A stretch of DNA of 64,000 nucleotides from Caprimulgus europaeus (taxonomy: Eukaryota; Chordata; Aves; Caprimulgiformes; Caprimulgidae), in the NCBI GenBank assembly GCA_907165065.1, contig OU015539.1:1612001-1676000 (forward strand). The letters are read 5' to 3'. The notes beneath the pieces were generated by a model. It ran no database searches and was not told where the DNA came from. It saw only the letters and a program-made list of their open reading frames with translations. The position numbers and the translations under genes are program-made. This document shows positions 46,563 to 59,237 of this stretch, piece after piece. How positions within the stretch are numbered: position 1 is the stretch's first letter; every line of letters starts with the position of its first letter.

Positions 46563-46578
46563 CCCGCGGCGCCGCGGG
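46563..46578. repeat. Perfect 16-bp GC palindrome
   Basis: CCCGCGGCGCCGCGGG is its own reverse complement. It sits in a small CpG cluster (46560-46620) with CGTACCCAG and GACGAGCGGGGTCGG. Confidence 0.8.
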
Positions 46579-46976
46579 TGTTCCGTACCCAGACCCAGCT
46601 CCGGGGACGAGCGGGGTCGGGGGAGTGGTGGCTTTGCAGTGTGACAGTCCCTCCAGGACCTGGCTGGTGCATGGGGAGGTAAGAGGCTTTGTGTGGAGTG
46701 CTTTGCTGGCTGGAGTTAGCCCGTGACAGAATGGTCCTGGGGAACCTGGTACAGCACAAACACATGACCATCCCTGCTGGTAATCCCCTCGCAGACCCAA
46801 ATCCCACCGCGCCGAGCAGCAGCCTCCCAGCCTCCTCCCTGGCCCTCCCACTCTTCCCTGAGGGAATAGAAAAACCAGCAGGCAGCAGCCCTGGGACCTG
46901 GACAGGCTGAGCCAGGCAGCATGATGAGAGAGGGGGAGAGCAGGGACACGGCAGGAGCTTGACATCTGCTCTCACC

Positions 46977-47004
46977 ATGCTCAGGATGCGCTGGATCCGA
47001 GCAG
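46977..47004 (+). CDS. Candidate alternative first coding exon of MYRF (speculative)
   Basis: ATG at 46977 with A at -3 opens MLRMRWIRA plus one base, then donor CAG|GTAACA. The 28 coding nt leave phase 1, the same phase as MYRF exon 1, so it could be spliced in frame to the downstream exon. A CpG cluster lies about 400 bp upstream. There is no homology support, and a short ATG plus donor can arise by chance. Confidence 0.15.
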
Positions 47005-48104
47005 GTAACAGCACAGATCTCCCAACCCTTCCATGGCTTGGCTTCCTTTCCCTCTCCATCTCTCTTTCCAGTGTGGTTGTTTTCTGGTCCTCCTCTCTCT
47101 GCCCTCAGTTTCAAGCTTCCCCCACTCACCCAGCTTGGTGTCTACATCTGGTCAGTGTTTACCCTCAACAAGAGCAGGTGACATGAGGCTGCTGGTGACC
47201 CCAACTCCATCCTAGGGCCTAAGCAGAGGAGAGGAGAGAGGAAAACATTCCCTTGAGCTCCTCACCAGTGCTTGGCTGAGGCCCTGGGTACGTTCCTTGC
47301 CATCTCCATCCCAGCAGGACCAGCAGCAGGAGGATCCCAGAGTCTTCAGCCAAAGCACTTGTCCTCGTCCCCTCCTCAGTCTGCAGCTTCCAGTGTGACC
47401 TTGTGACGGTGCTGGTACTTCTCTAGGGTCTGCTCTCTCTCCCCCAGTTTCCCCAAAATTCCTTTTTCCTGGGTGGGAAAAGGACAGGAGACATCCAGAT
47501 GGAGGAAGACCAGAGAGCTGTTGGTAGGAGGGTGGATCCCTGAAGGCATCTGATAAGGGGTGGGTTGTGATTCACAATGAGCGAGGTGAGCACACGCCCG
47601 CGGAGGCTCCAGGGGGGGTGGTACTTTGGGTACTTTGCCCATGTTCTGGTTAATGTGTCTTCTGCAGGTTGGTGTTGTGGGAGTGATGCCTGGACATGGA
47701 CCAGGATGGGGTTTGGGGAGGAAGCAGCAGGGAGAGGTGGCTGTTGGGGCAGGGAGTCGTGCTGGAGGTGTGACCAGGCTGATGGAAATGGGCACCTTGG
47801 TGACTCACAGATCCGGCTGACCCAGGCTGCTCCCTGGGCCTGGGCTGGGGTTGTGCAAGAGCTGCTGCGTGCAAGGATGTGGGAAAGAGGTGCTGGTCAA
47901 GAAGGAGCTGTACTGGGGTGCTGGGTAGGGAAGGTTTCCCTCCACTCCCTCACCCTTTTCTGCTGGAGCAAAGCATTCCCTAGGGCTGGACTTCTGGGGC
48001 CAGAGTCACCCCAGCTGCCGTGTCACTGGCAGCAGTAACCAGGGACTAAAATGGCTCCTGGACATGGTTGTCCTGGAGAGAGTTGGGCACTGCTTTGAGA
48101 ATTT

Positions 48105-48275
48105 TTGAGTCATCAAAAGGTGTGGGTTGGAAAGGACCTTAATGACCATCCAGTTCCAACCCCCCTGCTGTGGACAGGGTCACCAACCACTAGATCAGGG
48201 CCCCATCCAACCTGACCTTGAATGCCTCCAGGGATGGGGCATCCACAGCTTCTCTGGGCATCCTGTTCCAGAAGT
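48105..48275 (-). repeat. CR1 LINE 3' fragment, diverged
   Basis: GGGTTGGAAAGGACCTTAAT, then CCATCCAGTTCCAACC and CTTGAATGCCTCCAGGGATG, is the reverse complement of an older CR1 3'UTR. It ends at TGTTCCAGAAGTGC. Confidence 0.88.
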
Positions 48276-49897
48276 GCAACCCCACCTGGGTGGTGTGTAG
48301 GGGAGCTGCTCTTCACGTGGACTTTCTGCTTCCTCTCACAGTTCATTGATCTTCTTTTTGCTTTCTGCTTTCACCCCATTCTCTGACCTCCTGTTGTTCT
48401 CTACCCATGGCCATGTAATGAGAAATAAAACCAGAAGGGGCCTTTCAAAGAAGGAAGAGAGGTGGAGCCTTGCTGTACCTTCCCTCTTCTGCTTAGAGAC
48501 CTTGTGGATTCCTCCTGCTGGGACAAGACCTGAGTGATCTGGAGCTGGGAGCTGGGCTTGGATGTTGCCAGGCTGTGGCCAACGAACCCCTGGCCCACAG
48601 CAGTGCTGTAGGGTCCTAGACCATGGCTTGGCATCCCTCCTGGATGTCTGTCCCTAGGGATTTCCCTGCCTGGGGATGGCGTTGCTCCGGCAGAGCTTTG
48701 CAGAGCTCACTGGGTGACCCCCCCTTGCCTCTTTCCAGTGGTGTTGCTGATTGGACTTGGACTTTGGACTCTCTGATAAGAACCCCACTGAGCTGAATGT
48801 GTCTGAGGAATGATTAACCAGCCTGAGCGTTGCCAGAGGACAGGGGAGCAGCTGGGACTGGAGACAAAAACAGGAACAGCCTCGTGGCTTTTGGGCTGGA
48901 GCTGGTGCTGGCTGGATGCCCCTCCCGTGCACCAGCTCATGGGGCAGCATCCTTCAGGAGAAAGAACCCACACCAGGGCCTCCTCGGGGCTTTCCAGGCA
49001 GATCCCAGAACTAGGGATGGACAGAGAGGGGTGAAGCTGTGTCAGATCAGCAGGGGAGGTGCAGAGTCCACGGGAGGATGCTCTCAGAAGTAGAGGGTGG
49101 ATTGTGTTGGACACCAATGCTTGGCTGTCTGGTGGCTCCCATGTATGCTTTCATGGATAAATCCTCTTATTCCTGCTGACTGGCACGCTTTGGCACACCC
49201 TTGCTCATCCTTCAGACCTTCCTTCTCCCACAGAAGGGACACAGAGGACATCTCCTGTGTGATGTGGTGGAGGTGGATGGTCTGTTCAGCCCAGGACCTT
49301 GTGTGCTCCCCACCATGTTCCAGCACACCCTGGATCGTGTTTAAAGGCATGTTTGAATGAAGGGCTTCCTTCCCGAGGGAAAATGGAATGTGATACTCAG
49401 GGTCCACCACTTATCTCGCTGAACTTTGTCTGTGTGGATGCAGTTCCTCCAAATGGTGAAGAGGAGATCTGGCAGCAGGGCTGGGGAGCGTGGCCAGCGC
49501 CGGCTGCAGCCACGGAGCTGCCAGCTCTGCTGTGGGGTGGGAGCGAGCGCTTGCGGCTTGGACCGGCTTTTGGGGAGGAGGGGTCCTTGGAAAGGCCAAG
49601 GCTGGAGTTTCCACTGAACCTTGGTGTGCTCAGATCCAGGGTGGAGGGCAGAAGGTGAACTGGGGGGAGCAGTCCTGGGAGTGCCACGCAGCTGTGGCTG
49701 TGATCCTGTGGCATGTCCAGGGTTAGGACCGGTGTGCAGGGCTGTGGGCAGGGGTGGGAGCGGTTCCCTCTGGTGCAGCACATCATCAACCCTTCTCTTG
49801 CACATCCAGGTGATGGACCAGCTTGGTCATAGGAAAGCTGGTATCAGTCTTTGCAGTGGTTACAGCTTTCTTAGCATCTCTGGCTTATCCCATGTGT

Positions 49898-49941
49898 CCA
49901 CAGGATGGTAGAGGTTGGCAGATCATCTAGTCCAACCCCCT
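49898..49941 (-). repeat. CR1 tip fragment
   Basis: CACAGGATGGTAGAGGTTGG and then ATCATCTAGTCCAACCCCC match a reversed CR1 3' tip. Only about 44 bp remain. Confidence 0.65.
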
Positions 49942-50271
49942 TTGGATTTTCTTCTCTTCCTTTTCCCCATCCCTCATCCCTTTTCCTCTCTCCAATCATC
50001 TTCCCTCCAGCTGCTCTCATCATGTGTTGAAGGAGATGTACTGACCATGCCCTGAGGGATTGCAAATGGTAGGAAGAGCAAAAACAGTGAGGTTGTGGTG
50101 GCAGAGCAGTGTGGAGCGTGACCAGAGACTGAATGGGCTCGCTGGAGTGACGTGGGGTGACACCAGAAGTGACTGAGGAGCTGATAGGCACATGTGGTGC
50201 AAACAGCCATGGTCTGGCTTTGGTGAGATCTCTGCTTTTGTAAAAAACAGTAACTAAAGTGATTTTTGCTG

Positions 50272-50330
50272 GGATTTTTTTTTTTGCTTGGGTTTTTTGT
50301 TGTTGTTGTTGTTTGTTTGATTTTTTTCCT
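50272..50330 (+). repeat. T-rich tract with (GTT)n
   Basis: A T run at 50274-50284 is followed by a second T run, about five GTT units, and another T run. It is low-complexity intronic sequence. Confidence 0.8.
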
Positions 50331-51926
50331 GTGGAGTCTTTTGTCATCACCCCAACATTCAGCAGTGTATTATCTCAGGAGCCTCAATGGGCCACATCAG
50401 TCTCTTTTCTTACCCAAGGAGAAGATCATAATTGGAGAGGAGACAATGCAGAGGGCACAGAGGTGGGCATGGGCTTTATGGAAACCACAGGTAGGGTTTC
50501 CAAAAGAGTTGGTGGTCTAATTTTTGCAAGCTGGCTGTCTTCTTTGGTGGCAAGGATGCTGAGCTGCTCTTGCTTGCAGCAAGTGGACATACCATAAAGA
50601 GTCCATCCAACTTCATTTGGGGTATGAAGATTCACTCAGTGTCTGATGATGCAACTCTCATTTATGACTTTGAGTTCCGTGTGCTGATCACAACTGACTG
50701 CTGGAAACCAAAGAGCTTATCAGCCTGCTTGATCTTATCTCTTCTGTTATGACAAGTGATGGTTGTGGACATGGATCCAATAAAGCACTAAAAAGTGTGC
50801 TTTGACTTTATGGGAAATGAAACACCTGCTTGAGTGAAGCAAAACCTTCAAAGTGGCTTTGGAAGGGCCATCAAGCCATTTCACAGGTGGCTGCTTGCTG
50901 ATAATGGAATCAATGCTCTGCTCAGTAGAACAGAAATGGTCTTTTCCATGGTGAGGTCCCATTGAAATGAAAACCTGAGGTCAGTGAGAAGTTTTGGGTG
51001 GATTTCTGTCCATCTCCCTTCCTTCCTGTCTAATTTAAATCAGTTTTTGGAGAAGGGTGTTGGGTTGGAGAGGTGGATGGTGATGAGCTTACTTATAGTG
51101 GAAGGTGTTGTGAAGAGGGAAGGGTGATAAATGATGTTTCCAAACTCATCTCATTGGTGTTGAGGGGCTGAAGGGACACAAGAGACAGCAATGTGGAGAC
51201 CTGTGGACTCAGGATGGGCTTCACAGCCCAGGAGGAGAAGTTTGAGTGCTGGAGGTGGTGCTGGTGTGCAGGGGTTTGGGAAGAAGAACTGGTCAAAAGT
51301 CAACCCAGTCCAACAGCATGGTCTTGTGAACATCAGGGGAGGAACTTTTCCTACTCCTCTGCTTAGACACAGGGTACACCCTGTAACTGGTGTAGAAGAT
51401 GGCAATTGGTGGGGATAAGCAGGGGACACTTCCAGATAAGACAGTGGACATGTCTGCAGATGTGTTTCTCCATTCTGGGCTCCAGTTTAGAGCAGGAATC
51501 CAGACAATTCCCCGTTGCTCTGCCCGTGTCAGCCCTTTGTGCAACAGACCTGGACCACTGTGGGGCAGGATCCAGCTCTTCCCTTCTGGTGTCCGTGTAG
51601 CCCCGTGCACAAGTGACCACACAGGAACAAGAGGCCAAGAATCTTGGGAATTTCTTTCCATGGTTGTTCCATAAGCCTGGAGTGTCCTCCTGGGAGAGGG
51701 ACTGTTCAGCTCTTCTGGTGTGTGGGACGTGGAGGTGGGCACAGCGGTGTGGTGGTACCTTGGACAGCAGTGCTGACCTGCCAGGACCTTCCCAGCATCC
51801 TTCTCCAGCCAAGGGGTCCACTCTGGTCCCATGGAGAGTCCTGTGGGTCACAGGGAGATGGCAGGATGCTCAGCTTCTGCAGGACAATTGCACCCTGCTT
51901 CCCATTTGGAGTTGGATGGAAGAGCT

Positions 51927-52198
51927 CACAGAATCATTAAGGCTGGAAAAGACACCTAAGATCATCCAGTCCAACCATCAACTCATCACCAGCACTGACC
52001 CCTGTCCCTCAGCACTGTGTCTGCACCACTCTTCAATCCCTCCAGGGATGGGGACTCCACCACTGCCCTGGGCAACCCCTTCCAATGCCTCAGAACCCTT
52101 CCAGCAAAGAAATTCTTCCTCACATCCCATCTCAACTGCCCTGGCCACAACTGGAGCCCATTTCCTCTTGTCCTGTCCCTTGCTCCTTGGTTGGACAG
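51927..52198 (-). repeat. CR1 LINE 3' fragment, subfamily A body with divergent tip
   Basis: From 51998 (CTGACCCCTGTCCCTCAGCA) to 52198 it matches reversed subfamily A. The first 65 bp (CACAGAATCATTAAGGCTGG, ATCATCCAGTCCAACCATCA) carry a different 3' tip from the other A copies, closer to general CR1. Confidence 0.92.
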
Positions 52199-52965
52199 CG
52201 TTGGCCTGTGAGCAGTTGTGGTTAGGAGATCATGAATAGCCCAGCTGTGAAATCCTGCTGCTGTTTAGCACGTGGGGCACTGGTGGGGAGTGGAGATAAG
52301 AAAGGGAGCATTTAGGTTGGGCTTTGAGGAGGACACCCAGGCTCAGAGGAGTTGGGGGCTGCAGCGTTGTCTCCCAAATGGAAGCGATGAAAGCCCAGAC
52401 ACACGGGGCAGAGCCCCAAGGAGCGAGCTGGGAATGAATGACCTTGTGCTGGCCTGCACAGAAGGCTCTGAGAAGTCTTTTAATCTATTGGCCTAATGAC
52501 TGACACCATTTGTGTCCTTTCCTTGCCTCCCCCCTGTTCCCTCGTCACTCAGCTCTGTGTCACAGGTCTGGTTGGCAGCGAGGCAGGTTGGTTTGCTCAG
52601 GATCTCCACGCTGCTTTCTCCAGCAGGTGCTTGAGAGCAGCAGCAGCAGCGTGTGGTATCTGCTCTGGTGGAAGGAGCTGGGTGGGTGCTGCTGGGACAC
52701 AGCAACACTTACTGCCTGTTGTCCTCTGAGATGGGGGGAGTGGAGGAGGGATGGCTTCCAGAGGTCTGGCTGGGCCAGGTTCCAGGAGAGGGCTCTCCAT
52801 TTAGTTCACAAGTCCCTGATCTTCCTTGTGTGTCTCTTCTGTGCTCAGTCCCTTGTGAGAAGGTCTTACCTGTTGTCATCCATCCCTTGTGCTTCTGCAC
52901 CTGCAGCTCAGGCAGCGCTGCCGTGAGGTTTGTCTCACTTTGGACACATCTTGCCCTCACCTGAT

Positions 52966-53386
52966 GATGCCAGGGCTGGAGCAGCTCAACAGGCTGAGAG
53001 AGCTGGGGCTGTTCAGCCTGGAGAAGAGAAGGCTCCAGGGAGACCTTCTAGTGGCCTCCCAGTACCTGAAGGGGCTCCAGGAAGCTGGGGAGGGACTTTG
53101 GCCAAGGGCAGGGAGTGACAGAACAAGGGGTGATGGCTTGAAACTGGCAGAGGGGAGATGGAGCTGAGATGTGAGGGAGAAATTGTTTGGTGTGAGGGTG
53201 GTGAGACCCTGGCCCAGGTTGGCCAGAGAAGCTGTGGCTGCTCCTCCCTGGCAGTGCTCTCGGCCAGGTTGGATGAGGCTTTGAGCAACCTGGTCTAGTG
53301 GAAGGTGTCCCTGCTGCTGGCAGGGGGGTTGGCACTGGATGAGCTTTAAGGTCCCTCCCAACCCAAACCAGTCTGTGACTCTGATT
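52966..53386 (+). repeat. CR1 LINE 3' fragment, subfamily C, longest copy
   Basis: It runs from GATGCCAGGGCTGGAGCAGC through TTCAGCCTGGAGAAGAGAAG and GGCCAGAGAAGCTGTGGCTG to CAGTCTGTGACTCTGATTTC. It is near-identical to 34288-34650 where they overlap but lacks the extra 3' flank shared by the other two C copies. Confidence 0.94.
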
Positions 53387-53718
53387 TCAGTCCCAGCAGT
53401 TGCCTCCACTTGTCTGACACGTGGAGACAACTCGTTCTGCACATCAGGAACCCCAGGAGCTGTTCTCCTGCGGGAACGTGAGCAGTCAGTGCCTCCCACC
53501 TCCCCATGCCTGCAGTGACCTCCTCATCCTCCCCTCCGTGTGCTGCCCTCCCCTCACAGAGCCGCGTGCCAGGCACCTTCCCTCTGGGCTTGTCCCTCTG
53601 CAGCCAGCACCCTGCTTTGAAGTGAGACCCAGAACACCCAGGGAGCTCGCAGGGTGGGTGGGATCCAAGCAGCTCCTTTGGTATCTCCTTTGTGTTGTCT
53701 GGTCACTGCTAAATCCCT

Positions 53719-53842
53719 GGGGCAGGAGCTGTGTTCTGGGGCAGGAGCTGTGTTCTGGGGCAGGAGCTGTGTTCTGGGGCAGGAGCTGTGTTCTGGGGCA
53801 GGAGCTGTGTTCTGGGGCAGGAGCTGTGTTCTGGGGCAGGAG
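53719..53842 (+). repeat. 19-bp minisatellite, 6.5 units
   Basis: The unit GGGGCAGGAGCTGTGTTCT occurs six times without a mismatch from 53719 to 53832, then a partial seventh (GGGGCAGGAG) to 53842. Perfect homogeneity implies recent expansion or copy-number variation. The coincidence that 19 is not a multiple of 3 rules out a simple coding repeat. Confidence 0.97.
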
Positions 53843-53864
53843 ACAGCTCCCAGTTAGTCAGAAA

Positions 53865-54020
53865 TGCAAACAATGAGTTGATTTGATTATTTTTTAATAT
53901 ATTTTGTTAAAGAAACTTCATTTTTCCCCCTGGCAGCGTGCACGGCAATAATCCCTGGGGATTCATTAACAATTAATTACTTTAATTGCATCTTTACTTC
54001 CCTCCTGATTTGTTGTGAGT
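53865..54020. promoter_or_regulatory. AT-rich candidate enhancer with SOX/POU-like words
   Basis: Directly after the minisatellite the base composition switches to AT-rich. ATGCAAA (octamer-like) and AACAATG (SOX-like) overlap at about 53866-53876, followed by TTAACAATTAATTA and TTTAATTGCATC. It is a plausible MYRF intron enhancer, as SOX10 drives MYRF in mammals. The call rests on motifs alone. Confidence 0.3.
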
Positions 54021-57000
54021 GGTTAGAGAAGCTTGGCTTAGCTCAGGAAAAGGCAAAGTGTGGAGGTGACTGAGCTAGTCCACAAACACCACGTTGAGAA
54101 GTGGCTTTCTTGGAGCAGAGGGCTCTTGAGTCTGGTGGTTGAGGGTATGGAGATACGTCCTGCAAACGAGGGTGAGGACCTAAAGGGTGGAAGTGATTAG
54201 TGTGGGCCTTTCCTCAGGAGTTAATTAATCTGTTGAAACCTAATTCAGAACTGCATCTGTCCAAAGGATGTGTCCTCTACAGTGAGACGCTCTGGGCTTG
54301 GTGGAGGACACCCGGTGTGGTCTGGATGATTTGGGGGTGTGATGGTTGGTATTGTCTTAAAATGGATGAAATCAAAGAGAAATAGTGTCCACTGTGTCCT
54401 TCAGTCCATCCCTCTCTCAGGAGCACAAGGAGGTCAAGAACTCCCAAGCAGGACACATCAACTCTTGAATCAAGCCCAAGGAGATGCCAGGTGGCAGAGT
54501 GGAATGGTCCTTGTTGGACCATCATACAGCCCCTGCGCTGCGTGTGCCAGTTGTGGGGGTACCTGCAAACACACCATGTGTGCTCCACAGCTGCTGAGTA
54601 GGACTTACACCACTGAGCAGGATGTGTTGAATCTCCTCCTCACTGAAAGAAATGTCCACCCTGTACCTGTCTGCCCCACTGGTCCACTTCTCTTGGCTGC
54701 ACTGCTCTGCTCTGAGATCCTGGGAAGTGGTCTTGGGTCTTGGGAGGTTTGTTCTAGGTGTGCAGCAGAGGTCAATGAGGGGTTGCTGAAGAGATGGTAG
54801 AGGAAACCCAACGATGTAAGAAGCTCTTGGTGCCTTTGTGGTTGTCTTAGGAGTCAGCTCTGGAGGAAATGCTCTTGCAGTGTTGTGTTGAGAGCCAGCG
54901 CTGTGTGGTTGCACGTCCCAGCTGTGTGAGGAGAAGGAAGAGCCCAGTGACCTGGTACTCCTGCTTGGGAAAGATCAGTGTTGGTTGCACAAAAGCAGTG
55001 ATGGCTCTCCCCAAGCCCTGGCAAAAAGCCCATCTAGATAAATCACTCTGCCTTCTTACCCTCAGTCTCCTCTGGAGCCTGTCCAAAGTGGACAGGAGCG
55101 ACCTTGTTGCCTCCCTGTTGGAAGGGAGGAAGGAGACGCCCGATCTGGACGTGGTGTTCCAGGCGATGCTTGGCTGCCTGTGGGCTTGGAGTCCGTTGCT
55201 GTTTGATTATTAATCTGCCTGCCTGAGGATTGTTTTATGCTGGGGGGTTTTCAGGAGACAGCTCCAAGTCCCAGGTCCCTCATGTGTGTGGTGTCCATGT
55301 GTGAATTGGGCTGAAGGTCATCTCCAGAGTGGCTCCTGAACCTCCAGGTTTCCTAAAAGCCTTTCCAGGAGCCACAAGCCCAGCAGTGCTGGTGGCCCTG
55401 CAGCAAAGTCAGTGTCCAGACTGTGTCTCTGGGTTCTCTCCTGGGTGGTAGCAGATCAGCAGTGACATTGTTGAGCCATCTACCATCAACCTTGTCAAGT
55501 CCCTGTGCATCTCTGAGTCTTTGTGGCCTCTCCAGCTCATGGTTGAGCACGGCAAAGCTCTGGGCCGCTGGGTCATGGTCTCTGTTTAATGCCAGCGTGT
55601 ACCTGGGATAAATATCTATATTTTTTTTCTGGTATTGCTGCTACTCTGGTTCTAGTTCACCCTGGAGTGAGTTGGTGCAGTGAAAAGAGCTGTGCTGGGA
55701 CTTCACTGCCACCATGGTGACATGGAGCTCATCCACCTTGGTGTTATCCTATAGAAAAAGGTCACTCCTGTCCCCCAAAACTTGCAATCTGGGCAAGGTT
55801 AGAGGAGCACACAAGGGGTTCTTGTGCCACAGCAGAAGCTTTGGCTTACATCTCCTTTTTTTATTGTCCATTCCTTTAACCTGCTAAAGCCTGGTGGCCA
55901 CGTGGCCAGTGTGGTGTAATCCTGCTGAGGGCATGGGCTGGAGGAGCTGGGTGCTTGGTGCTGCTCTGCCTTGGGTCAGGTGAGCCCACCAACGTGAAGG
56001 AGCCTCAGCAGAAAGGATCCAGGGGCTGGGCTGAAAAGCCTCTCTCCATTCCTGTCTTCTTCACACCACGGAGGTGCGAGGGTGGCAGAGCCCACCTCGT
56101 GCAGCGGTACCTCCGTGTCAGTCTCAAGCCTGAGAAACACCAGATGAAGTGGCTTTCTCTGGTCCTGTTGTCCCCCCCCTGCCAGCCCTCCAACACCCTC
56201 ATCCCAGAGCGGGAGATAAAGGCGTTGTCTCCTCCCTCTGTGGTGGGACTCCAAACAAACGGGGCAATGTGCCCCCCTGGGCAGGCACCTTGGACCCCGC
56301 CAAATGACGGCGCTTGTGTGGGTCCTGCTGTTCCTGCCATCTTCGTGCATGAATGGACAAGCAAGGCATTGATGGCTGCAGGGACACACACAAATGCCCC
56401 ACTGTGTCCCCTCTCACACCTTCCCCTCCTCCTCCTCGGTCCCCATGCCCCGAGGACAATGGCTCTATCCATGCCAAGGTTCACAGCTGGCAGGGGCGGA
56501 GGAGTGGCCAGGACAAGGGTGGAGAGCTGGATGGAGAAGGGACTCGGGAGGGTCCGGAGGGATGATGGCTCAGGGAGGGAAGGGATGAGGGGAGAAGGGG
56601 AATTTGAGAGGGGCTGGAAGAGGAGAAGGTGCTGAGAGGTGGCTGATGGAAAAGCCAGAGATGGTGGTAGGAAGGAGGGAGAAGAAAAAGGAGGGCTCAG
56701 GAAGGTTTGGGAGGGAGGATGGAGCTTGGTCATCTCTTCTGTGTAGACCTGCTTGCCTTTTCCCACAGGGCTCCCTGAGGGACATGCCCATGCCCTGCTG
56801 TGGTGCAGCAGGATGATCTCTGGCTCCTCGTGCCTCTTCTCTCTTGGGATGTCTCTGACCACACGCATTGTCCTCTTTGAGGCCTGGGTTACAGACACTG
56901 TCCAGCTTATCCAAAGGTGCTTTTGTCTGATATATTCTTCTGCCCATGTAAGTTAAGGAGTTGTGAGCCTGTGTGAGAGCACAAGGGAACTTCCCAGGGG

Positions 57001-58935
57001 ACGTGGAGATGCTGCTGTGGACGGTGCTGCTGACTCTGGGCGCTGGGCTGTAGGCTGGTGATGGTTTGGTTGTACCTCATACTGGTGTGGTTCATTACTC
57101 TTGAGTGTTTTGCCAGTGGTGATGATTCACAGCTCAGCCAGGTCTTCCTGGCCACTGGAGACCCTATAACACTTTTTACCCACTATGGTAAATCTGGAGT
57201 CTTCTAAATCCCACCTGTCCCATCTCTCCATTCCTTCTGATGCACTGGCTTCTCTGCATCCCACCCTAGCTGGCGTGGGAACTCAGTGGTTTCTCCTCTC
57301 AGCAGTGAGAGGGTTGCAGTGGAGTTAGATGTGGGAGTGAGGAGCTCACCAAGAGTGGAAGAGAGCTGCCAGGGAGGAGGGGGTCAGGTATGGTTGGACT
57401 GGGTGCAGTCTTGGTCTCTCCATGGAGTAGATGTCACGGGAGGTGGGTGTCTGTGTTCAAAGCCCCTCTCAGATGCTTCATTTGTTAGTTCCTTTCAAAT
57501 ATGTGACACACAAATTCGGGTCTCTGGAGCCCACAGGTTCCAGGTAATGCCCAAATTCTGAGGAACCCCCATCTCCTTAGTCCTGAGTTTGGTGTTTCTC
57601 CAGGATCTTGCCCCACAGACTCCCAGAGCTCAGCCTTGGCTGTGTTCCTGGTGTGACTTTGGATCTTGGGTTTTCTGCTCCGATATGGATGGGGGATGCA
57701 CAAGCTGGCCCATTGCTTTGGAGGGGCTGGGCTGTCTGTGGTGATGGGCTGACAACATGATGTCCCCAGGATGGGACACAAAGTGGTGGCTGTACCTTGC
57801 ATTGAGTGGGACAGTCCTACCTCGTGTGATGGGAAGGGGCACATGTTGTGTTTGTGTGTGTGGGAGAAGTGTCCTAATGCAAGTGGAACTCCTCAGGGAC
57901 AGTGTTTAGGAGTGAGGAACCAGCTGGGGCAGCTTAGTGTAGCTCCATCAGCATCAGATCAAGTGAAGGCTCCTGACCATGGAACAGTGTTCCCCCACTG
58001 GCATCCCGTACAGACCCCAGCAGGCTGTCCTAGAGGGGACAAAGGGAGATGATGGAGGGGTTTGGTGTGAGGAAGGGCTCACCCCATGGAGGAACCATGC
58101 TGTGGGTCAGGGATTGGGGCTGGGGGCCCGTCTCAGTGCCCTGGACAGCTGGGGCTTTGCTCTGGGGTGGTCCTGAAAACACTTTGGGGGAGATGGGGGA
58201 GTGGTCTGGCTTGGTGTCCCACTCAGGTTACTGGAGCCACTTCTGCTGGGAGTGACTGGTTATCGTTACAGTCAGGTAATAAAGAGCATTAATTAAGGAG
58301 GAATGCTGGGCCTGGGGGGAGGTGGGGGCTGCGGGGTCACGGTCCTTCCTGCCAGGGGAGGTGTTCCCACCACTCCCTACCCTCTGAGCAGCCCAGGGTT
58401 GGGCATGTGGAGCAGTGGGGAGATCATCCTGCTGTCCCTTACACAGGGAGCTCTGTCCCCATGGCTGGCTCTCCTGGGACAGGGTTTGCTGTGGCCCCTC
58501 ACTGTGTCCTGCTCCAGGCAGGGCAGGCACGGGTGGGATGCCATCCCTGACCGGAGCAGAGCAGGATTGTCACGCTGGGTGCTCTTCAAGCTTCACCCCA
58601 TGCAACAGAGCCGGCTGGGCTCCTGCTGATGGAGAGGTGGCTTGGGAGCTGGGTGCTGGCCCTGCATCTCCTGGGCTTAGGTGGTGTTTGGTTAGCAGCC
58701 ATGGCACGGATTCCTCCTGCTCGTGGCCCGGCCAGCAGCCAATCCCTGGGAGCAGGAGGATAAACAGGGAGCGGAGCAGAGGTGGGCGCTGAGCAGCGCG
58801 GGGCCCCGGGAATGTGCCGATGCGGCAGCACGGCCCTTGGGTTGCACAACCTCTCCCACAGGGACGTGCTCAGGGCTGGGCTGGGGCTCTGCACCTCACC
58901 ATGGCACCGACCTTCTCCTTCTCTCCAAGAAGGGT

Positions 58936-59237
58936 GCAGAGAGGTGGGGGTGGCTCTGTTCCACCAAGGACCAAGGGCCAGGACAAGAGGAAATGGGCTC
59001 CAGTTGTGGCCAGGGCAGTTGAGATGGGATGTGAGGAAGAATTTCTTTGCTGAAAGGGTTCTGAGGCATTGGAAGGGGTTGCCCAGGGCAGTGGTGGAGT
59101 CCCCATCCCTGGAGGGATTGAAGAGTGGTGTAGACACAGTGCTGAGGGACAGGGGTCAGTGGGGACTGGGCAGTGCTGGGTTCATGGTGGGACTCCATGA
59201 GCTCAAAGGGCTTTTCCAGTCCAGGTGATTCTGGGAT
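58936..59237 (+). repeat. CR1 LINE 3' fragment, subfamily A
   Basis: It begins GTGCAGAGAGGTGGGGGTGG and runs to TTTTCCAGTCCAGGTGATTC. It is 5'-truncated and very similar to 44100-44568. Confidence 0.94.

Noticed and set aside
46436-47059. 207-residue minus-strand open frame
   Set aside because: GC-rich intronic sequence with no recognised domain, and the opposite strand is also open in parts.
55955-56898. Long open frames on both strands (226 and 297 residues)
   Set aside because: Both strands are open through the same C-rich stretch, with no recognisable domain, no clear splice context and low-complexity Ser/Pro-rich text. This is typical of chance openness in GC-rich intron DNA.
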